64,000 bases of DNA from Bacillota bacterium. GTDB taxonomy: Bacteria > Bacillota > Clostridia > Christensenellales > CAG-138. Within the stretch, counting starts at the first letter, position 1. Each line of letters begins with the position of its first letter. Of the stretch, positions 52,232 to 60,644 are shown in pieces. The notes under the pieces were generated by a model that saw only the letters and a list, made by a program, of their open reading frames with translations, was not told the DNA's origin and ran no database searches. The DNA lies in the NCBI GenBank assembly GCA_023395595.1, contig JAEWYO010000048.1, positions 1 to 64,000 of the forward strand, given 5' to 3'. A program made the translations under genes and the position numbers.

Positions 52232-53191
52232 ATGTCCATCATACAATTAAAACCCGCTTACAAAAACTATTTATGGGGCGGGACTTCTTTAATTTCGCAA
52301 TTTTTTAAAGAATATGACGGCAAAGTGCTTGCCGAGTCATGGGAGCTTTCATGCCATAAAGATGGGGAAAGCATCGTTTCCAACGGCGTATACACAGGAT
52401 TGCCACTGAGCGATTGGTTAAGAATCAACGGAATGGAGACACTGGGAAGCAACTGTAGAAACCTAGAAGACTTTCCCATATTAATCAAGTTCATCGATGC
52501 AGCACAAAACCTTTCGATTCAAGTACATCCTGACGATTTATACGCAAGGAAGAATGAAGGACAAAGTGGAAAAACAGAAGCATGGTATATCGTGGATTGC
52601 GTAAATGACGCTTTTGTTTACCTTGGATTTCAAAAATCGATATCGAAGGAAGAGTTTGCAGAACGAATTAAAAACCAAACAATCGTTGAAGTTCTCAGCA
52701 AGAAACAGGTTCACAAGGGGGATATGATATTTGTTTCTCCCGGAACAGTGCATGCGATTGGTGCAGGAATACTTGCGTTAGAAATTCAACAATCAAGCAA
52801 TGTGACATACCGTGTATATGACTTTGGCAGAAAAGATCTCAATGGACGAACACGAGAGCTGCATATTGAAAAGGCTTGCGAAGTAGCAGATCTCCAGCCA
52901 TACCGTCCAAATTACGATTTTCACGGGCATCTGGTGGATTGTCCGTACTTCACAGTAGATTTATTATTAATCAAAGAATCATTTTTGAATGTAGTTTTTG
53001 GCGATTCGTTTCATTCGCTGATCGTTCTTGAAGGGGAAGGTGTAATTACGTGCGGAGATGAAACTTGTACGATTCGAAAGGGAGACAGCATCTTCTTGCC
53101 GGCAGAATCGGGCGAGTATCGAATAATGGGTTGCTGTGAAGCGCTTCTTACGACAATTCAAAATGAAATGCAACTGAGGATAAATGCATGA
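52232..53191 (+). CDS. manA: Mannose-6-phosphate isomerase, class I (copy 1)
   Basis: A 319-residue cupin isomerase of the short Bacillota class I type. Landmarks: YLWGG, LAESWELSCHKDGES, IQVHPDD (zinc ligands), GKTEAWYIVD, VHKGDMIFVSPGTVHAIGAGILALEIQQSS. It converts Man-6-P to Fru-6-P and thereby closes the mannan pathway. Start: ATG, 11 bases after the phosphorylase gene. The stop overlaps the next start (ATGA). A second copy lies at 53723-54691. Confidence 0.93.
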   Translation: MSIIQLKPAYKNYLWGGTSLISQFFKEYDGKVLAESWELSCHKDGESIVSNGVYTGLPLSDWLRINGMETLGSNCRNLEDFPILIKFIDAAQNLSIQVHPDDLYARKNEGQSGKTEAWYIVDCVNDAFVYLGFQKSISKEEFAERIKNQTIVEVLSKKQVHKGDMIFVSPGTVHAIGAGILALEIQQSSNVTYRVYDFGRKDLNGRTRELHIEKACEVADLQPYRPNYDFHGHLVDCPYFTVDLLLIKESFLNVVFGDSFHSLIVLEGEGVITCGDETCTIRKGDSIFLPAESGEYRIMGCCEALLTTIQNEMQLRINA

Positions 53192-53469
53192 GGAATCAGT
53201 CGTTTCGAGTAGCTGATGTGTTTTCAGATCATATGGTACTTCAGCGAGATAAAGAAATCCTAATTTGGGGGTCTGGGGAGAATGGGCTTGAAGTATGCGT
53301 TGAACTAGCGGGTTATGTTCGCAGCTGTATTGCTGATGGAGGCAGATGGATTGTAAGATTGCCACCATTCAGTACTGGCGGACCTTATGAGATGACGATA
53401 AAGTCGAGTACTGCAGAGCTAACACTGAAAGATGTGTTCGTCGGAGAAGTTTGGTTGGCTGGCGGTTGA
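53188..53469 (+). pseudogene. SGNH acetylesterase, N-terminal fragment cut before the active site
   Basis: 93 codons encode the N-terminal beta-domain of a sialate O-acetylesterase-like SGNH hydrolase: VADVFSDHMVLQRDKE, WGSGENG, PYEMTIKSS and DVFVGEVWLAGG. In the family this is followed directly by QSNM with the catalytic Ser; here the next codon is a stop. The gene is joined to manA by ATGA, so it was the next gene of the mannan operon, probably deacetylating mannan. About 400 or more residues are missing. Confidence 0.85.
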
Positions 53470-53501
53470 TCTAGCCCCCGAAAACTGGGCCAGCTACAAT
53501 G
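53470..53501. other. 32-bp scar between two broken genes
   Basis: The bases TCTAGCCCCCGAAAACTGGGCCAG and flanks belong to neither truncated gene. They resemble an insertion-sequence terminal repeat, so they may be the footprint of an IS-linked deletion. This origin is inference. Confidence 0.4.
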
Positions 53502-53654
53502 TTAGGAAAGTGGTAGGATGCGTTCCACCGTGAGCTGGATCATCGTTTTTCCGTCGGTTGTGAGCGAGAGAAACTGTTTGGGCAAGCTTTTTCTGCTCTT
53601 AGGCCAAAAACGTTCGCCGCGACCGCCGGCCATGATCAACGCGGTTTTCTTCAT
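53502..53654 (-). pseudogene. manC: Mannose-1-phosphate guanylyltransferase, N-terminal fragment
   Basis: 50 codons starting ATG 53654: MKKTALIMAGGRGERFWPKS, then LPKQFLSL and MIQLTVERI, the nucleotide-binding start (GGxGxRxWPxSR) of ManC/GMP. A TAA follows immediately at the 32-bp scar, so the remaining roughly 300 residues are lost. It precedes the scar from the opposite side to the acetylesterase fragment. It would have supplied GDP-mannose together with the minus-strand manA and mutase. Confidence 0.9.
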
Positions 53655-53722
53655 CGGAGTACCCCTTTTATCGTCCACTTAATTTCCATGTCCAAAGATG
53701 TTCCTCTACAATAAAAATGATA

Positions 53723-54691
53723 TTAGATATGCGAGAGCAGAATTCTGCAATTGCCCTCTACCCAATATTCGCCTAGTGCAGCGGGAATGAAGAAGGAGCT
53801 TCCCTTTCGAAACGGTATCTGCAAGTCTTTATGACGCAATACTCCGTGTCCTTCGACAAACAGGATATGCTGAAAGCTCCTTGGATCGCTTCGTATCCGC
53901 ACGTTTTTGGTGATGTCGAAGCGATACGCTCGAAAATAGCGACAAGAGAACATCTCTGCCATTGAGTATCCGTCAAACAATGCACCGCTGTTTACCTTAC
54001 ATTCGGTTGGTATAACAGGTGTATAGTCTATAACAGATTTGGCTCTTTGTAAATGCAACGGGCGCATTTCGCCCCGCAAATTTTGGCGCAGATAGTCATA
54101 GATGCGGAACGTTGTATCAGAGTTTTGCTGGATCTCGGCGATCACGATTCCGCTGCAGATGGCATGAATCACGCCAGGTAAAATATAGAAAACGTCTCCA
54201 CGCTTCACAGGCACTTTGTTCAGCACATCGAAGATTGCACCGTCGTTTACGCGCTGGATGAGCTCGTTTTCGTCGATCTTTCTAGAAAAACCGTAGTAGA
54301 TGTAGGTGTGGGGCAGACAATCCACCACATACCACATCTCCGCCTTACCCTGCTCGCCGACTTCCATTTGCGCCGTGTCTTCGGAAGGATGCACCTGAAT
54401 TGAGAGATCGCGATCGGCGTCGATGAGCTTCACCAGTAGCGGGAAATGGTCTTTCGGACATTGTGTCCCCCAGAATTGATCCGCGTCTAGCTGCCTTAAA
54501 TCCTCAAGTGTCATGCCAGCAAGTGAACCGTTTACGATGGTAGACTTGTCGTCTTTGCGGCCTACGAGTTCCCAACTTTCCGCAGTCGGCGTTGGTGCAT
54601 CGGCTTTTCCAAATTCGTTGCACAATCTGGAACCACCCCAAAGGTAGTCCTTATAGCAGGGTTTTAACAGCATGGGATAGAAATCTATCAC
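53723..54691 (-). CDS. manA: Mannose-6-phosphate isomerase, class I (copy 2)
   Basis: A 322-residue class I isomerase with the same landmarks as copy 1: YLWGGSRLCNEF, ESWELVGRKDDKS, SIQVHPSED, GKAEMWYVVD, VKRGDVFYILPGVIHAICSGIVIAEIQQNS. The two copies differ at many positions, so this is not a recent duplication. It is oriented away from the mannan operon, with the mutase upstream and the manC fragment downstream on the same strand, suggesting an original GDP-mannose biosynthesis group. Confidence 0.93.
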   Translation of the reverse strand: MIDFYPMLLKPCYKDYLWGGSRLCNEFGKADAPTPTAESWELVGRKDDKSTIVNGSLAGMTLEDLRQLDADQFWGTQCPKDHFPLLVKLIDADRDLSIQVHPSEDTAQMEVGEQGKAEMWYVVDCLPHTYIYYGFSRKIDENELIQRVNDGAIFDVLNKVPVKRGDVFYILPGVIHAICSGIVIAEIQQNSDTTFRIYDYLRQNLRGEMRPLHLQRAKSVIDYTPVIPTECKVNSGALFDGYSMAEMFSCRYFRAYRFDITKNVRIRSDPRSFQHILFVEGHGVLRHKDLQIPFRKGSSFFIPAALGEYWVEGNCRILLSHI

Positions 54692-54784
54692 GTATAGTTC
54701 TCCAAAAATTTATAGTTTTATATCAGCTTATTGACTATACGATCCCGTTCGACCAGAAATTTCAGCGGTGCCGATCCAACACGC

Positions 54785-56509
54785 TTAGTGGTCGCCCGCG
54801 CGCTCTTTGTGGACCGTGGTGTTCATGTCGCGCTCCATCTCGTCAAGCAGTTTCATGCACGCCGCCTTAGAATCCGCCGTCGCGGTGAGATAGATCTTCA
54901 GTTTCGGCTCCGTGCCAGAGGGGCGGATGACCGCCTCGTTTCCACCCAGAAGAAAAAAGCGGATTACATTTGATTTTGGCAGGCCGATGGGTTCTTCTTT
55001 GCCGTCCTGCGTGCAAATTGAGAGCTGATAGTCCGCCAACGCCTCAACGGAAAGGCCCGCAATCTGCGAAAGCGGTTCTTCGCGCAGTGATGCCATGAGC
55101 GTGTTCATCTTCTTAAAGCCGGTGCTACCCTCGAACGAAAACGAGAGTAGTCGGCTTTGATAATAGCCAAACTGCTCATACAACGTGTCTAGCACGTCCA
55201 TCAGGGACTTGCCTTGTGCTTTGTAATAGGCAAACAGCTCGCAGATGAGCAGCGACGCGTTGACCGCGTCCTTGTCCCGCACAAACGTACCGCTGAGGTA
55301 ACCATAACTCTCTTCAAATCCGAAGATGTAACGCGCCTCCTCGTGCCTACTTTCCAGCAGGCCGATCTGTTCGCCGATGAACTTGAAACCCGTAAGCACA
55401 TCGATTAGCTCCACACCATACTGTGCGGCGACGCGCTTTGCCATCGGGGTTGTAACAATCGTAGTTATTGCGATGGGGTGCTTTGGCATAGTGCCGGATG
55501 CAAGTCGCATGCGGCATATGAAGTCGAACAGCAGCACGCCCATCTCATTTCCGTTGATAAGGGTATAGCCGTCTCTACTCTTTACGGCAGCGCCCACGCG
55601 GTCGCAGTCCGGATCAGTCGCGAGCAGTAGCTCACTGCCGGTTTGCTCCGCCCAGCGCAGGCCGACCTCTAGCGCTTCGGGCACCTCGGGATTGGGAAAC
55701 GGGCAAGTCGGGAAGTTTCCGTCCGGCTCGCGCTGTTCATCAGGAATCACGATGTTGGTAAAGCCGTTTTGGGTGAGGCACCGCGGCACGCAACTGATAC
55801 CCGCGCCGTTGAGCGGCGTATAGACGATCGACATACCGCGATCGACCGCGTGAGGAAGCACGGATGCACTCGCCACTGCGTCAAGATACCGCTGGATGGT
55901 ATCCTCGCTGATCAAGCGGATCATGCCGCTTTTGACACCTTCATCAAAATCGATGCGCAGCAAATCGGTAAACGGATTGACCACGTCGATGCGATGCTGA
56001 ATCTCACTTGCGGCCTCGGTCGTAATCTGGCAACCATCATGTCCATAGACCTTGTAGCCGTTGTATTTCGCGGGGTTGTGGCTGGCGGTGATCACAATGC
56101 CGCCGGAACAACCAAGGGAGCGCACTGCAAAGGAGAGTGACGGCGTCGGCATCATCTTGGGATAGATCCAAACCTGAATGCCGTTGCCCGCGAACACCTC
56201 CGCCGCGGCCTGCGCGAATCGATCGGATTTGATCCGGCTGTCGTAGCCGATGGCGACCTTAGGCGCAGTGAATTTCTCGTTGATGTACTGGCTATAGCCC
56301 TGTGTCGCTTTAGCGACGGTGTATACGTTCATTCGGTTGGTGCCAGCACCGATCACGCCGCGAAGTCCACCCGTACCAAACTCCAACTCCCGATAAAACC
56401 GGTCTTCAATTTGGGCCGGTTCATTAGCAATCTGCCGGAGCTCTTCCACGACATCCATATCCAGAGTTGCTAATTCGCGCCAAAGAAGATTGACATCAAG
56501 CATGCTCAT
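54785..56509 (-). CDS. Phosphomannomutase / phosphoglucomutase
   Basis: A 574-residue alpha-D-phosphohexomutase. Start ATG 56509 after AAAGGAAACAATCTT; upstream in-frame codons to 56731 lie in the leader and are not used. Landmarks: FGTGGLRGVIGAGTNRMN, the phospho-serine loop ITASHNPAKYNGYKVYGHDG, the metal loop LLATDPDCDRVG, the sugar-specificity loop FGFEESYGYLSG and the phosphate site RPSGTEPKLKIYL. It interconverts hexose 1- and 6-phosphates and thereby links Man-1-P from the phosphorylases to ManA. A promoter at 56703-56731 gives it a leader of about 190 bases. Confidence 0.93.
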   Translation of the reverse strand: MSMLDVNLLWRELATLDMDVVEELRQIANEPAQIEDRFYRELEFGTGGLRGVIGAGTNRMNVYTVAKATQGYSQYINEKFTAPKVAIGYDSRIKSDRFAQAAAEVFAGNGIQVWIYPKMMPTPSLSFAVRSLGCSGGIVITASHNPAKYNGYKVYGHDGCQITTEAASEIQHRIDVVNPFTDLLRIDFDEGVKSGMIRLISEDTIQRYLDAVASASVLPHAVDRGMSIVYTPLNGAGISCVPRCLTQNGFTNIVIPDEQREPDGNFPTCPFPNPEVPEALEVGLRWAEQTGSELLLATDPDCDRVGAAVKSRDGYTLINGNEMGVLLFDFICRMRLASGTMPKHPIAITTIVTTPMAKRVAAQYGVELIDVLTGFKFIGEQIGLLESRHEEARYIFGFEESYGYLSGTFVRDKDAVNASLLICELFAYYKAQGKSLMDVLDTLYEQFGYYQSRLLSFSFEGSTGFKKMNTLMASLREEPLSQIAGLSVEALADYQLSICTQDGKEEPIGLPKSNVIRFFLLGGNEAVIRPSGTEPKLKIYLTATADSKAACMKLLDEMERDMNTTVHKERAGDH

Positions 56510-56702
56510 AAGATTGTTTCCTTTACCACTCAAGTAAACTGCCGTATTCCGGTTCCTTCCGGACCCCTGCAAAAGTCCTTCTTCGATATCATATAAGGAA
56601 TGCATGTTCTGCAAAAGGTGGATTCGCAGTATTAAGTGCAGTAAGCAGTTTGATTTTCTGCAGTTTGACAGCTCCCATAACCCTCCAGACCCTTTGTCAA
56701 AC

Positions 56703-56731
56703 ATTATATCAAACGGCTGATGAGTATACAA
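56703..56731 (-). promoter_or_regulatory. Sigma-A promoter of the mutase gene
   Basis: On the minus strand TTGTAT, a 17-base spacer and TATAAT. The leader to the ATG at 56509 is about 190 bases and contains TTTGACA and TGTCAAA, which can form a small hairpin. Confidence 0.65.
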
Positions 56732-56865
56732 GATTTAGCTGTCAACATTTGCTGATATCTGTTATAACGCTAACAAATAAACAGGATATGCAATACTGTT
56801 ACTCATCGCGTCGAGTACCGGCGAGGATAGAACCATTCGCGCGGCAGCAAGCATAATTTCACTAT

Positions 56866-56892
56866 AAAAAACGCTCATCCAACTTGAGCGTT
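56866..56892 (-). terminator. Terminator of the pRiA4b-like gene
   Basis: On the minus strand AACGCTCA and TGAGCGTT enclose a 7-base loop and are followed by TTTTTTATAG. A second hairpin (GGTCGCCCCA / TGGGGCGAACC, 56900-56925) lies just upstream of it in the minus sense. Confidence 0.75.
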
Positions 56893-56944
56893 CTGGAGAG
56901 GTCGCCCCACATTTTGGGGCGAACCTCGTACGGGTGTATGTTTG

Positions 56945-57052
56945 TACGTTTAGAGTATTGGATTGCAATAAATCAATATCTTTTGCGTGTCTAGCAATTA
57001 CGTTTAGAGTATTGGATTGCAATAAATCAATATCTTTTGCGTGTCTAGCAAT
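56945..57052. repeat. 54-bp tandem direct repeat, two perfect copies
   Basis: TACGTTTAGAGTATTGGATT... is repeated exactly at 56945-56998 and 56999-57052 with no gap. The second copy supplies the last codons and stop (CTA at 57045-57047) of the gene on the minus strand. The unit has no ORF of its own and is not seen elsewhere in the window. Confidence 0.95.
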
Positions 57053-57770
57053 TATGATACTTCCTCAAAATGAGATAGATGGATTGCTGCATGGGCATGA
57101 GTTCTTTTTCATAGATTTCAGCGAAGATTTTCGGGAGTTTTTTGAGTCTGAAATTCACATCGTCGAGATCGAAGGAATTCATATCCAGATCAGGCATATC
57201 CAACCACTCGCAGTATTCCCGATACGCTCGTCCGGATTTCCTTTTATATGTGGAAGCTATATCCTCAAGTCCGTGTACACCGCCGCAATCCTCAATGATC
57301 CCCAACCCGGAGCCTTCCAAAACACGCGGCAATTCGGAATTGGAAGTTTCGGTGTCAGTTGAGACCTCGAGTAGCGTTATATCGATCTCCCAATTATCGC
57401 CGAAGTCATATGTGAAGTGCAGTCTCTCGCCGATCTGATTAATCGTGTTTCTCAGCAATGCTTTTGTTGCATCTTTTGCATCGGGAGCATGGTAGGCACG
57501 TTCATTAAAGAGTTCTAACCGCAGATTCTTATACGCGGGGTTCTCATCAAAAAAAGTCTTGATAATCCTTTCAAGATCTTCTTTGGAGTAGGTTTTAGCC
57601 ATCCGGATTCTATAGTTCTCACTAAAAGGTACGTCAAAGCTGAATAAGTGGGCGGCCTGCATTTCAAATAAAGTCATGATGATATAGCCTAGCCGTGCAA
57701 TGTTAATGTTGCTGACGACTTCAAAGCGGCGCCAAATCTTTGGCTCGTAGTCCTTTAGCTCCGCATACAT
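57045..57770 (-). CDS. Plasmid pRiA4b ORF-3-like protein, with amber codon near the original start
   Basis: A 241-residue protein of the PF07929 type: YAELKDYEPKIWRRFEVVSN, LGYIIMTLFEMQAAHLFSF, LHFTYDFGDNWEIDI and the C-terminal CGGVHGLEDI and YCEWLDMPDLDMNSFDLDDVN. Function is unknown; these genes occur on plasmids and mobile DNA. A well-placed GGAGGTCAGC precedes ATG 57794, which reads M-A-T-K and then TAG before IYTMYAEL, so the original start seems to be followed by a nonsense codon. Translation may restart at ATG 57770, which has no binding site. The stop codon lies in the tandem repeat. Confidence 0.75.
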   Translation of the reverse strand: MYAELKDYEPKIWRRFEVVSNINIARLGYIIMTLFEMQAAHLFSFDVPFSENYRIRMAKTYSKEDLERIIKTFFDENPAYKNLRLELFNERAYHAPDAKDATKALLRNTINQIGERLHFTYDFGDNWEIDITLLEVSTDTETSNSELPRVLEGSGLGIIEDCGGVHGLEDIASTYKRKSGRAYREYCEWLDMPDLDMNSFDLDDVNFRLKKLPKIFAEIYEKELMPMQQSIYLILRKYHNC

Positions 57771-57885
57771 TGTATAAATCTATTTTGTTGCCATGCTGAC
57801 CTCCAACTACTTTCCAGTTCATTATAGCAAAAGCAAGTAAACCGCTCAACGGATTCATGAGATGCATACGCGCTATAAAGATACA

Positions 57886-57927
57886 AACGAATGTTCGTTG
57901 ACATTGTATTTATACCAGGAGTATAAT
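57886..57927 (+). promoter_or_regulatory. Strong promoter overlapped by palindrome AACGAA-TG-TTCGTT
   Basis: TTGACA (57898-57903), an 18-base spacer and TATAAT (57922-57927). The perfect palindrome AACGAATGTTCGTT (57886-57899) overlaps the -35, as expected for a repressor site. It resembles but does not match the GAAC-N4-GTTC LexA box of Bacillota. The first annotated gene starts about 295 bases downstream; a 33-codon frame (58071-58172) lies between but has no binding site. Confidence 0.65.
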
Positions 57928-58223
57928 GCGGGTACAAGGTAATCGCTGAGAATAAAAGTGGAAAATTTTGCAGATTTCGGCGATTATCCAGCAAAAACAG
58001 ACTCTCGGCTTCTGAACAGCCGGTAACAGCCAAATATAGTACAGAAACCCAATTAAAACAAACGAAATTCATGGGAGTATTATTTCTTGTACCCCAAAAT
58101 CGACAGGAAATCGAAATGAGGCAGGATATGGCACAAGCAGAAAAAGAGATTAGGTCAACATTTTGGTACTAACCAAATACCCTGAAACAAGTAATAACAT
58201 CTGATCCATACGAGGTGATAAGA

Positions 58224-58472
58224 ATGCAGGATGTTAAAAAGGAATACGTGTCGATTCTGGCCCAAATCCAGATAGACGGCTCGATCCAGCCGCTCGGTAT
58301 TCTGCTGGAGGATGGTCGCAAATTTGACATCGATGAAGTGAAGGATAAATGCAGAGCCGCAAGTCTGAAGGCTGGCGGGTGCGGGATTCGCTATACGATC
58401 AGGATAGGAGCCCGCGATACCTACCTGTTTGACGAGGACGGCCGTTGGTTTGTGGAAATGAGGGCAGGTTAA
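58224..58472 (+). CDS. Small conserved-type protein often seen beside SOS polymerase genes
   Basis: An 82-residue protein; start ATG after GAGGTGATAAGA. Pattern: ILAQIQIDGSIQPLGILLEDGRKFDID, CRAASLKAGGCGIRYTIRI, YLFDEDGRWFVEMRAG, a compact beta-barrel-like protein. From memory, proteins of this pattern are frequent in Clostridia next to Y-family DNA polymerase genes; no polymerase gene is present here. The IrrE-type protease gene follows 4 bases later, so they form an operon. Function unknown. Confidence 0.7.
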   Translation: MQDVKKEYVSILAQIQIDGSIQPLGILLEDGRKFDIDEVKDKCRAASLKAGGCGIRYTIRIGARDTYLFDEDGRWFVEMRAG

Positions 58473-58476
58473 TCGG

Positions 58477-60033
58477 ATGAATGCTGCATGTACAAACAGA
58501 AACGAGGCATTAGGAGGTGCTTCGTTCGCAAACTGGATTCGCTCAAGGTTCTTGGATCAACTATATACCGAACTTGCGAGACGCATAGCGTTGCGAAACA
58601 TAGAACTCAGCAAAGCCGTTCTGACGGAAGTGATCGTAACCGGTACGGAGAGGGATATCGTCTATGCAAACGTGTATTTCGATTGCATGATCAGAGAGTC
58701 GGGGGGCGAGAGTAAAAGCCCATACGTTGTCGACTGCTATTTGGATATGCGGAATGGTTTTTCGCAGCTCTGGATTCGGTGTATTAGTCCGGATTGGCCA
58801 ACCTATCAGGCGGAGAAAGCCATACCGGATACCCTGATACCTGATTTGCCCAAAGCGCAGCTGGAAGCTACCGCAACAAAAATACTGAGAGAATTGTATC
58901 CCGCCGCACTCCGAAATGCGATCCCCGTTCCGGCTTCGGCGATAGCGCGCAAGCTGGGCCTCAGCGTGCAATATGCTTGCATCGACTCGGACGGAGAGGT
59001 GCTTGGAAAGATCTTCTTTGAAGACAGCACAACAGCCGTACAGGATTCGCCGGGCGGTATGAACCGTATTCTGAATGTTGCGCGCGGAACGATACTCGTC
59101 AACCACAGACCGGATGGCAGGTATGATCCTCGGGTATATAACAATACCATCGTGCACGAGTGCGTTCACTGGATGCTGCATCGGCAGGCATATCAGCTAC
59201 AGAAGGCAAACGATCCACAATTAACATCGATCGCCTGCCGCAGATCATCCGCTTTGGGTAGAAGCCGTGAATGGACTCCCCAGGAGCGCATGGAATGGCA
59301 GGCCAACGCGCTTGCGCCGCGGATCCTCATGCCGGAGTGGTCGACACGCATGCTGACAGACCAATGGATCCGGCGCATGGAGAAGCTGAGTCCCAAATAC
59401 CGCATGGATCGTATTGTAGAGAAGCTCTCCTGCCATTTTGATGTATCCCGGTCACTGGCCAGAATTAGGTTTATCGAGCTGGGATATCCGGATGCGGAGC
59501 TCGGATATACCGCTCCGACGCAATTTGAGATCAGCTACCCGGATGCGACGCAGGAATTCGCACAGAACTCCAAATTTCGGGATGCCTTGGCAACCGGCGC
59601 ATATGCATATGTCGACCAACGCTTTTGCTTGCGCAACAATCGGTACATCAGCCGGACGGAAGACGGCGTTCTGCATCTCACGGATTACGCAAAAGCGCAC
59701 CCTGCGGAGTGTTGTATCGGGTTTGACGTGCAGCGCAGAACCCGCTGGGCGAATGATGGCATGCTTCGCGACCGCGGCAAGGTCCCTCAGTTTGCTGAAG
59801 CAGCGATCGAAGTTCAACAACTCGTAAAAACCTCGCAGGACGTCAGCCGTGTTCTGCAGAGTATACCGCAGTCTTTCGGTGCGACCCTGGAAGCGCACAT
59901 GCGGCGCAAAGGGGTAACGCAGGAACAACTGGCGGAATCGAGCTTGATCACGGATCGCAGAATTCGAACATACTGTATTGACGATCAGATGGTTGCGCTT
60001 CCTCGAGTCGTAACTGGAGTGGAGCAGGAGTAA
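58477..60033 (+). CDS. ImmA/IrrE-type metallopeptidase with C-terminal HTH, 3' end lost
   Basis: A 518-residue frame. An N-terminal domain of about 150 residues is followed by an IrrE/ImmA zinc-protease domain with HECVH (HExxH, residues 227-231) and a downstream helix MEWQANALAPRILMP that holds the third-ligand region. The C-terminus has an XRE-type HTH (LEAHMRRKGVTQEQLAESSLITDRRIRTY, about 465-500). The HTH domain normally continues beyond ALPRVV; here it breaks at about 60012 and runs through a few foreign codons to a chance TAA. IrrE proteins cleave XRE repressors during DNA damage or phage induction. Activity of the truncated protein is uncertain. Confidence 0.8.
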   Translation: MNAACTNRNEALGGASFANWIRSRFLDQLYTELARRIALRNIELSKAVLTEVIVTGTERDIVYANVYFDCMIRESGGESKSPYVVDCYLDMRNGFSQLWIRCISPDWPTYQAEKAIPDTLIPDLPKAQLEATATKILRELYPAALRNAIPVPASAIARKLGLSVQYACIDSDGEVLGKIFFEDSTTAVQDSPGGMNRILNVARGTILVNHRPDGRYDPRVYNNTIVHECVHWMLHRQAYQLQKANDPQLTSIACRRSSALGRSREWTPQERMEWQANALAPRILMPEWSTRMLTDQWIRRMEKLSPKYRMDRIVEKLSCHFDVSRSLARIRFIELGYPDAELGYTAPTQFEISYPDATQEFAQNSKFRDALATGAYAYVDQRFCLRNNRYISRTEDGVLHLTDYAKAHPAECCIGFDVQRRTRWANDGMLRDRGKVPQFAEAAIEVQQLVKTSQDVSRVLQSIPQSFGATLEAHMRRKGVTQEQLAESSLITDRRIRTYCIDDQMVALPRVVTGVEQE

Positions 60034-60632
60034 CGATTGCAGGCAGTTCGGACAGCACCAACGGGCTGGACGGCACTTGGATCAATGCAACGCTACCGAA
60101 TGGCGCGATCCCCAAGGTCATGCTGGACGATGACCAGTGGAGAGACAGTATACAACCCTGTACCTTTTCCGAAGCCATCAAGGTTCTGAGATTGATATAC
60201 AGCGGTGGATATGACTTTGCGGATGACGCGAGTGTGAAAATCTACGCGCTACACATTTACGGTGTGAAAGCCGCCGGAGAAGTACCGGATGACATCCTGT
60301 TCCTAGATGACGACGCTTCCGGTGACCCGGAGTTTATCCGGGATCTGGATTTCGGAGACCGACCGGAAGGCACGACGGTGACACACCGGATCAAGCTGCG
60401 CAACAGCAGCACGACAAAGATTGCCAACAACCTGACGCTTTCCTTGATTGATGCCGACTTCACCTTTAGCATGGACGAAGGCGTGACCTGGGTGACGGGA
60501 GCGACCATCACTTCGCTTGCCCCGCAGGGGGTAAGCAACAGCATACTGATCAAGAATACGATCCCGCCTCCCACACAGATGCTGGGTCCTCGCGCACCGA
60601 GGTTTGAGGTAACGATCGGAAGTTGGTCGTAA
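60033..60632 (+). pseudogene. Phage structural protein, 5' end missing
   Basis: The frame reads TIAGSSDSTNGLDGTWINATLPNGAIP and continues to a stop at 60632, with YALHIYGVKAAGEVPDDILFLDDDASG and a beta-rich, Ig-like C-terminal half (VTHRIKLRNSSTTKIANNLTLSL). It has no start codon before ATG 60120, and its frame runs into the IrrE gene out of phase, so its 5' part is lost at the same junction. Its partner downstream is a tail protein, so it is probably a tail or baseplate accessory protein. Confidence 0.6.
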
Positions 60633-60644
60633 AGAGGAGGCAAT

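Noticed and set aside
56945..57052. CRISPR array
   Set aside because: Only two directly adjoining 54-bp copies with no spacers and no cas genes.
57755..58072. 105-codon minus-strand frame
   Set aside because: Overlaps the promoter and the start region of the pRiA4b-like gene in another frame; no binding site or recognised domain.
58224..60033. Toxin-antitoxin pair made of the 82-residue protein and the protease
   Set aside because: The small protein lacks toxin or antitoxin hallmarks and the protease is far larger than COG2856-type antitoxins; damage-response context fits better.
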